NCBI GenBank assembly: GCA_959022875.1
Contig: CAUFAM010000053.1
Span: forward strand, 1-7,274
Source: an uncultured Oscillospiraceae bacterium
GTDB taxonomy: Bacteria > Bacillota > Clostridia > Oscillospirales > Oscillospiraceae
Length of the DNA stretch: 7,274 bases
Reading direction: 5' to 3'
This document shows, one piece after another, positions 6,503 through 7,274 of the stretch. How positions within the stretch are numbered: the stretch's first letter is position 1; each line of letters opens with the position of its first letter. A program made the translations under genes and the position numbers. Below the pieces are notes generated by a model. It did no database searches and had not been told where the DNA came from. It saw only the letters and a program-made list of their open reading frames with translations.

Positions 6503-6632
6503 CTTTTTCGTTTCCTCCTTGATAGTTGGTAAATACCAGGCCCGGGGCCTTTTCCCCGGTCCATACCTGCCATTCCCCCGGCTTTCATAGCAAACCGCAG
6601 GATGAAACAGGCAACATAATAATCCTACTATA
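6503..6632 (-). promoter_or_regulatory. Putative promoter and structured leader of the transport operon
   Basis: The best -10 candidate is TATAGT (6632-6627); no good -35 lies 16-18 bp upstream, so the promoter call is weak. The leader below it can form a 6-bp hairpin TTTCAT/ATGAAA (6607-6602 with 6588-6583) and a 6-bp CCGGGG/CCCCGG hairpin (6559-6554 with 6547-6542). It also holds an inverted repeat TGGTA-NN-TACCA (6527-6538) next to the RBS that could be an operator. I recognise no riboswitch class; in particular the purine-riboswitch junction is not present. The 88 bases from 6720 to 6633 hold nothing I can name, and no intrinsic terminator follows mtnA. Confidence 0.35.
6514..6520 (-). 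promoter_or_regulatory. Ribosome binding site of the lipoprotein gene
   Basis: The minus strand reads AAGGAGG, 11 nt before the ATG at 6502. It supports the start that gives a clean lipoprotein signal peptide, rather than the longer open frame reaching 6667. Confidence 0.85.
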
Positions 6633-6720
6633 TTGTGCGCCGATTTGGCAAGACGCAATTTCCACAAAGATGTCCAGAATTTGCCTTTTTTCTCTCTGGA
6701 GCCCTTCTTTTCCCGGGAGA

Positions 6721-7274
6721 TCAGCCAAAAAGCTCTGCCAGGCTCTTGGAGAAGGGGGGACGGCAGATGCCTTTTTCGGTGATAATGCCGGAAATGAGGC
6801 TGTGGTCGGTCACATCAAAGGCGGGATTATAGCACTTGACCTCCTTCAGGGCCATGGGCTCGGCATACCACTTCTCCCGGATTTCGTCGGGGTCGCGCAG
6901 CTCGATGGGGATATGATCCCCGTCGGGGCAGTTCAGGTCAATGGTGGAGGTGGGGCCCAGGACATAGAAGGGGATGCCATAGTGCTTGGCCAGGATGGCC
7001 ACGCCGCTGGTGCCGATCTTGTTGGCGGCGTCTCCGTTGGCGGCGATCCGGTCGCAGCCCACAAAGCAGGCCTGGACCCAGCCGTTTTTCATCACAATGG
7101 AGGCCATGTTGTCACAGATAAGGGTCACGTCAATGCCCGCCTTCTGAAGCTCATAGGAGGTCAGCCGCGCCCCCTGGAGCAGGGGCCGGGTCTCGTCGGC
7201 AAAAACATGCAGGTTCATCCCCCCCTCCTTGCCCAAAAACAGCGGGCCCAGGGCGGTGCCGTACCGGGAGGTGG
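6721..7274 (-). CDS. mtnA: S-methyl-5-thioribose-1-phosphate isomerase, C-terminal part (cut by window edge)
   Basis: The frame is open from the window edge to a TGA at 6721-6723, showing the last 183 residues of an enzyme normally about 345-350 long. It interconverts methylthioribose-1-phosphate and methylthioribulose-1-phosphate in methylthioadenosine salvage, in the cytoplasm. Family motifs in order are YGTALG at the edge, FADETRPLLQGARLT, VGCDRIAANGDAANKIGT (its Asp aligns with the catalytic Asp240 of the B. subtilis enzyme), GPTSTID, and NPAFDVT with ITEKGI near the end. The catalytic Cys lies in the missing N-terminal half. The TTG at 7236 and the ATG at 7218 are internal codons, not starts. 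The eIF2B-like fold is shared with ribose-1,5-bisphosphate isomerases, but the ETRPLLQGARLT and NPAFDVT combination is typical of MtnA. Its position upstream of a nucleoside importer on the same strand, with no terminator between, suggests a salvage link. Confidence 0.93.
   Translation of the reverse strand, partial: TSRYGTALGPLFLGKEGGMNLHVFADETRPLLQGARLTSYELQKAGIDVTLICDNMASIVMKNGWVQACFVGCDRIAANGDAANKIGTSGVAILAKHYGIPFYVLGPTSTIDLNCPDGDHIPIELRDPDEIREKWYAEPMALKEVKCYNPAFDVTDHSLISGIITEKGICRPPFSKSLAELFG

Noticed and set aside
5432..6532. Long plus-strand open frame (366 codons) opposite the lipoprotein gene
   Set aside because: It is the antisense shadow of a GC-rich, strongly codon-biased gene. 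Its translation is a low-complexity Gly/His/Val/Ala string with no domain, while the minus strand encodes a clear lipoprotein family.
6503..6667. 55-residue N-terminal extension of the binding protein
   Set aside because: It would bury the lipoprotein signal peptide in the middle of the protein. AAGGAGG before 6502 and the LTAC lipobox fix the start downstream.
6503..6720. Purine riboswitch upstream of a nucleoside transporter
   Set aside because: Functionally plausible, but the conserved three-way junction and loop sequences are not present, and I could match no other known riboswitch class.
6680..6720. Intrinsic terminator after mtnA
   Set aside because: There is a CCCGGG palindrome and only a short TCTC/GAGA pairing, followed by A-rich rather than T-rich sequence on the minus strand.

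Overview
All genes in the window read on the minus strand, so transcription runs from high to low coordinates. The DNA is GC-rich. The proteins are Firmicute-like: a BMP-type lipoprotein nucleoside importer, a short TetR repressor, strong AAGGAGG ribosome binding sites, and a secreted coiled-coil protein of the kind found beside efflux genes in monoderms. The best guess is a GC-rich gut-type Clostridia member (Oscillospiraceae / Flavonifractor-like). That placement is inference from style only.

Layout in order of transcription: (1) 7274-6721, the C-terminal half of methylthioribose-1-phosphate isomerase (mtnA), cut by the window edge. (2) 6720-6503, an untranslated stretch with a weak promoter candidate and several small hairpins. 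(3) 6502-5312, a BMP-family substrate-binding lipoprotein. (4) 5311-5118, an intercistronic region holding an intrinsic terminator followed by a 23-bp-stem hairpin. (5) 5117-3573, a double-domain ATPase. (6) 3586-2417 and 2420-1452, two inner-membrane permeases, each overlapping the gene before it. (7) A strong terminator at 1413-1373 closes the transport operon. (8) 1326-1254 is a compact regulatory region with a perfect consensus promoter and two tandem palindromic operators. (9) 1253-621 is a TetR-family repressor. (10) 624-1 is the N-terminal 208 residues of a secreted acidic coiled-coil (TolC-like) protein. It overlaps tetR by ATGA and runs off the window.

Function: genes 3, 5 and 6 have the composition and order of the B. 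subtilis nupNOPQ and Lactococcus bmpA-nupABC nucleoside importers (lipoprotein, duplicated ATPase, two permeases). The upstream mtnA belongs to 5'-methylthioadenosine / 5'-deoxyadenosine salvage, so import of nucleosides may feed salvage. The terminator after the lipoprotein gene would give more binding protein than membrane transporter. The tetR unit is a separate transcription unit, probably a self-regulated efflux or envelope operon.

I see no RNA genes, CRISPR arrays, insertion sequences or prophage signals. Nothing here is clearly a new system. The most informative non-coding signals are the tetR operator array and the structured region between the binding-protein and ATPase genes.
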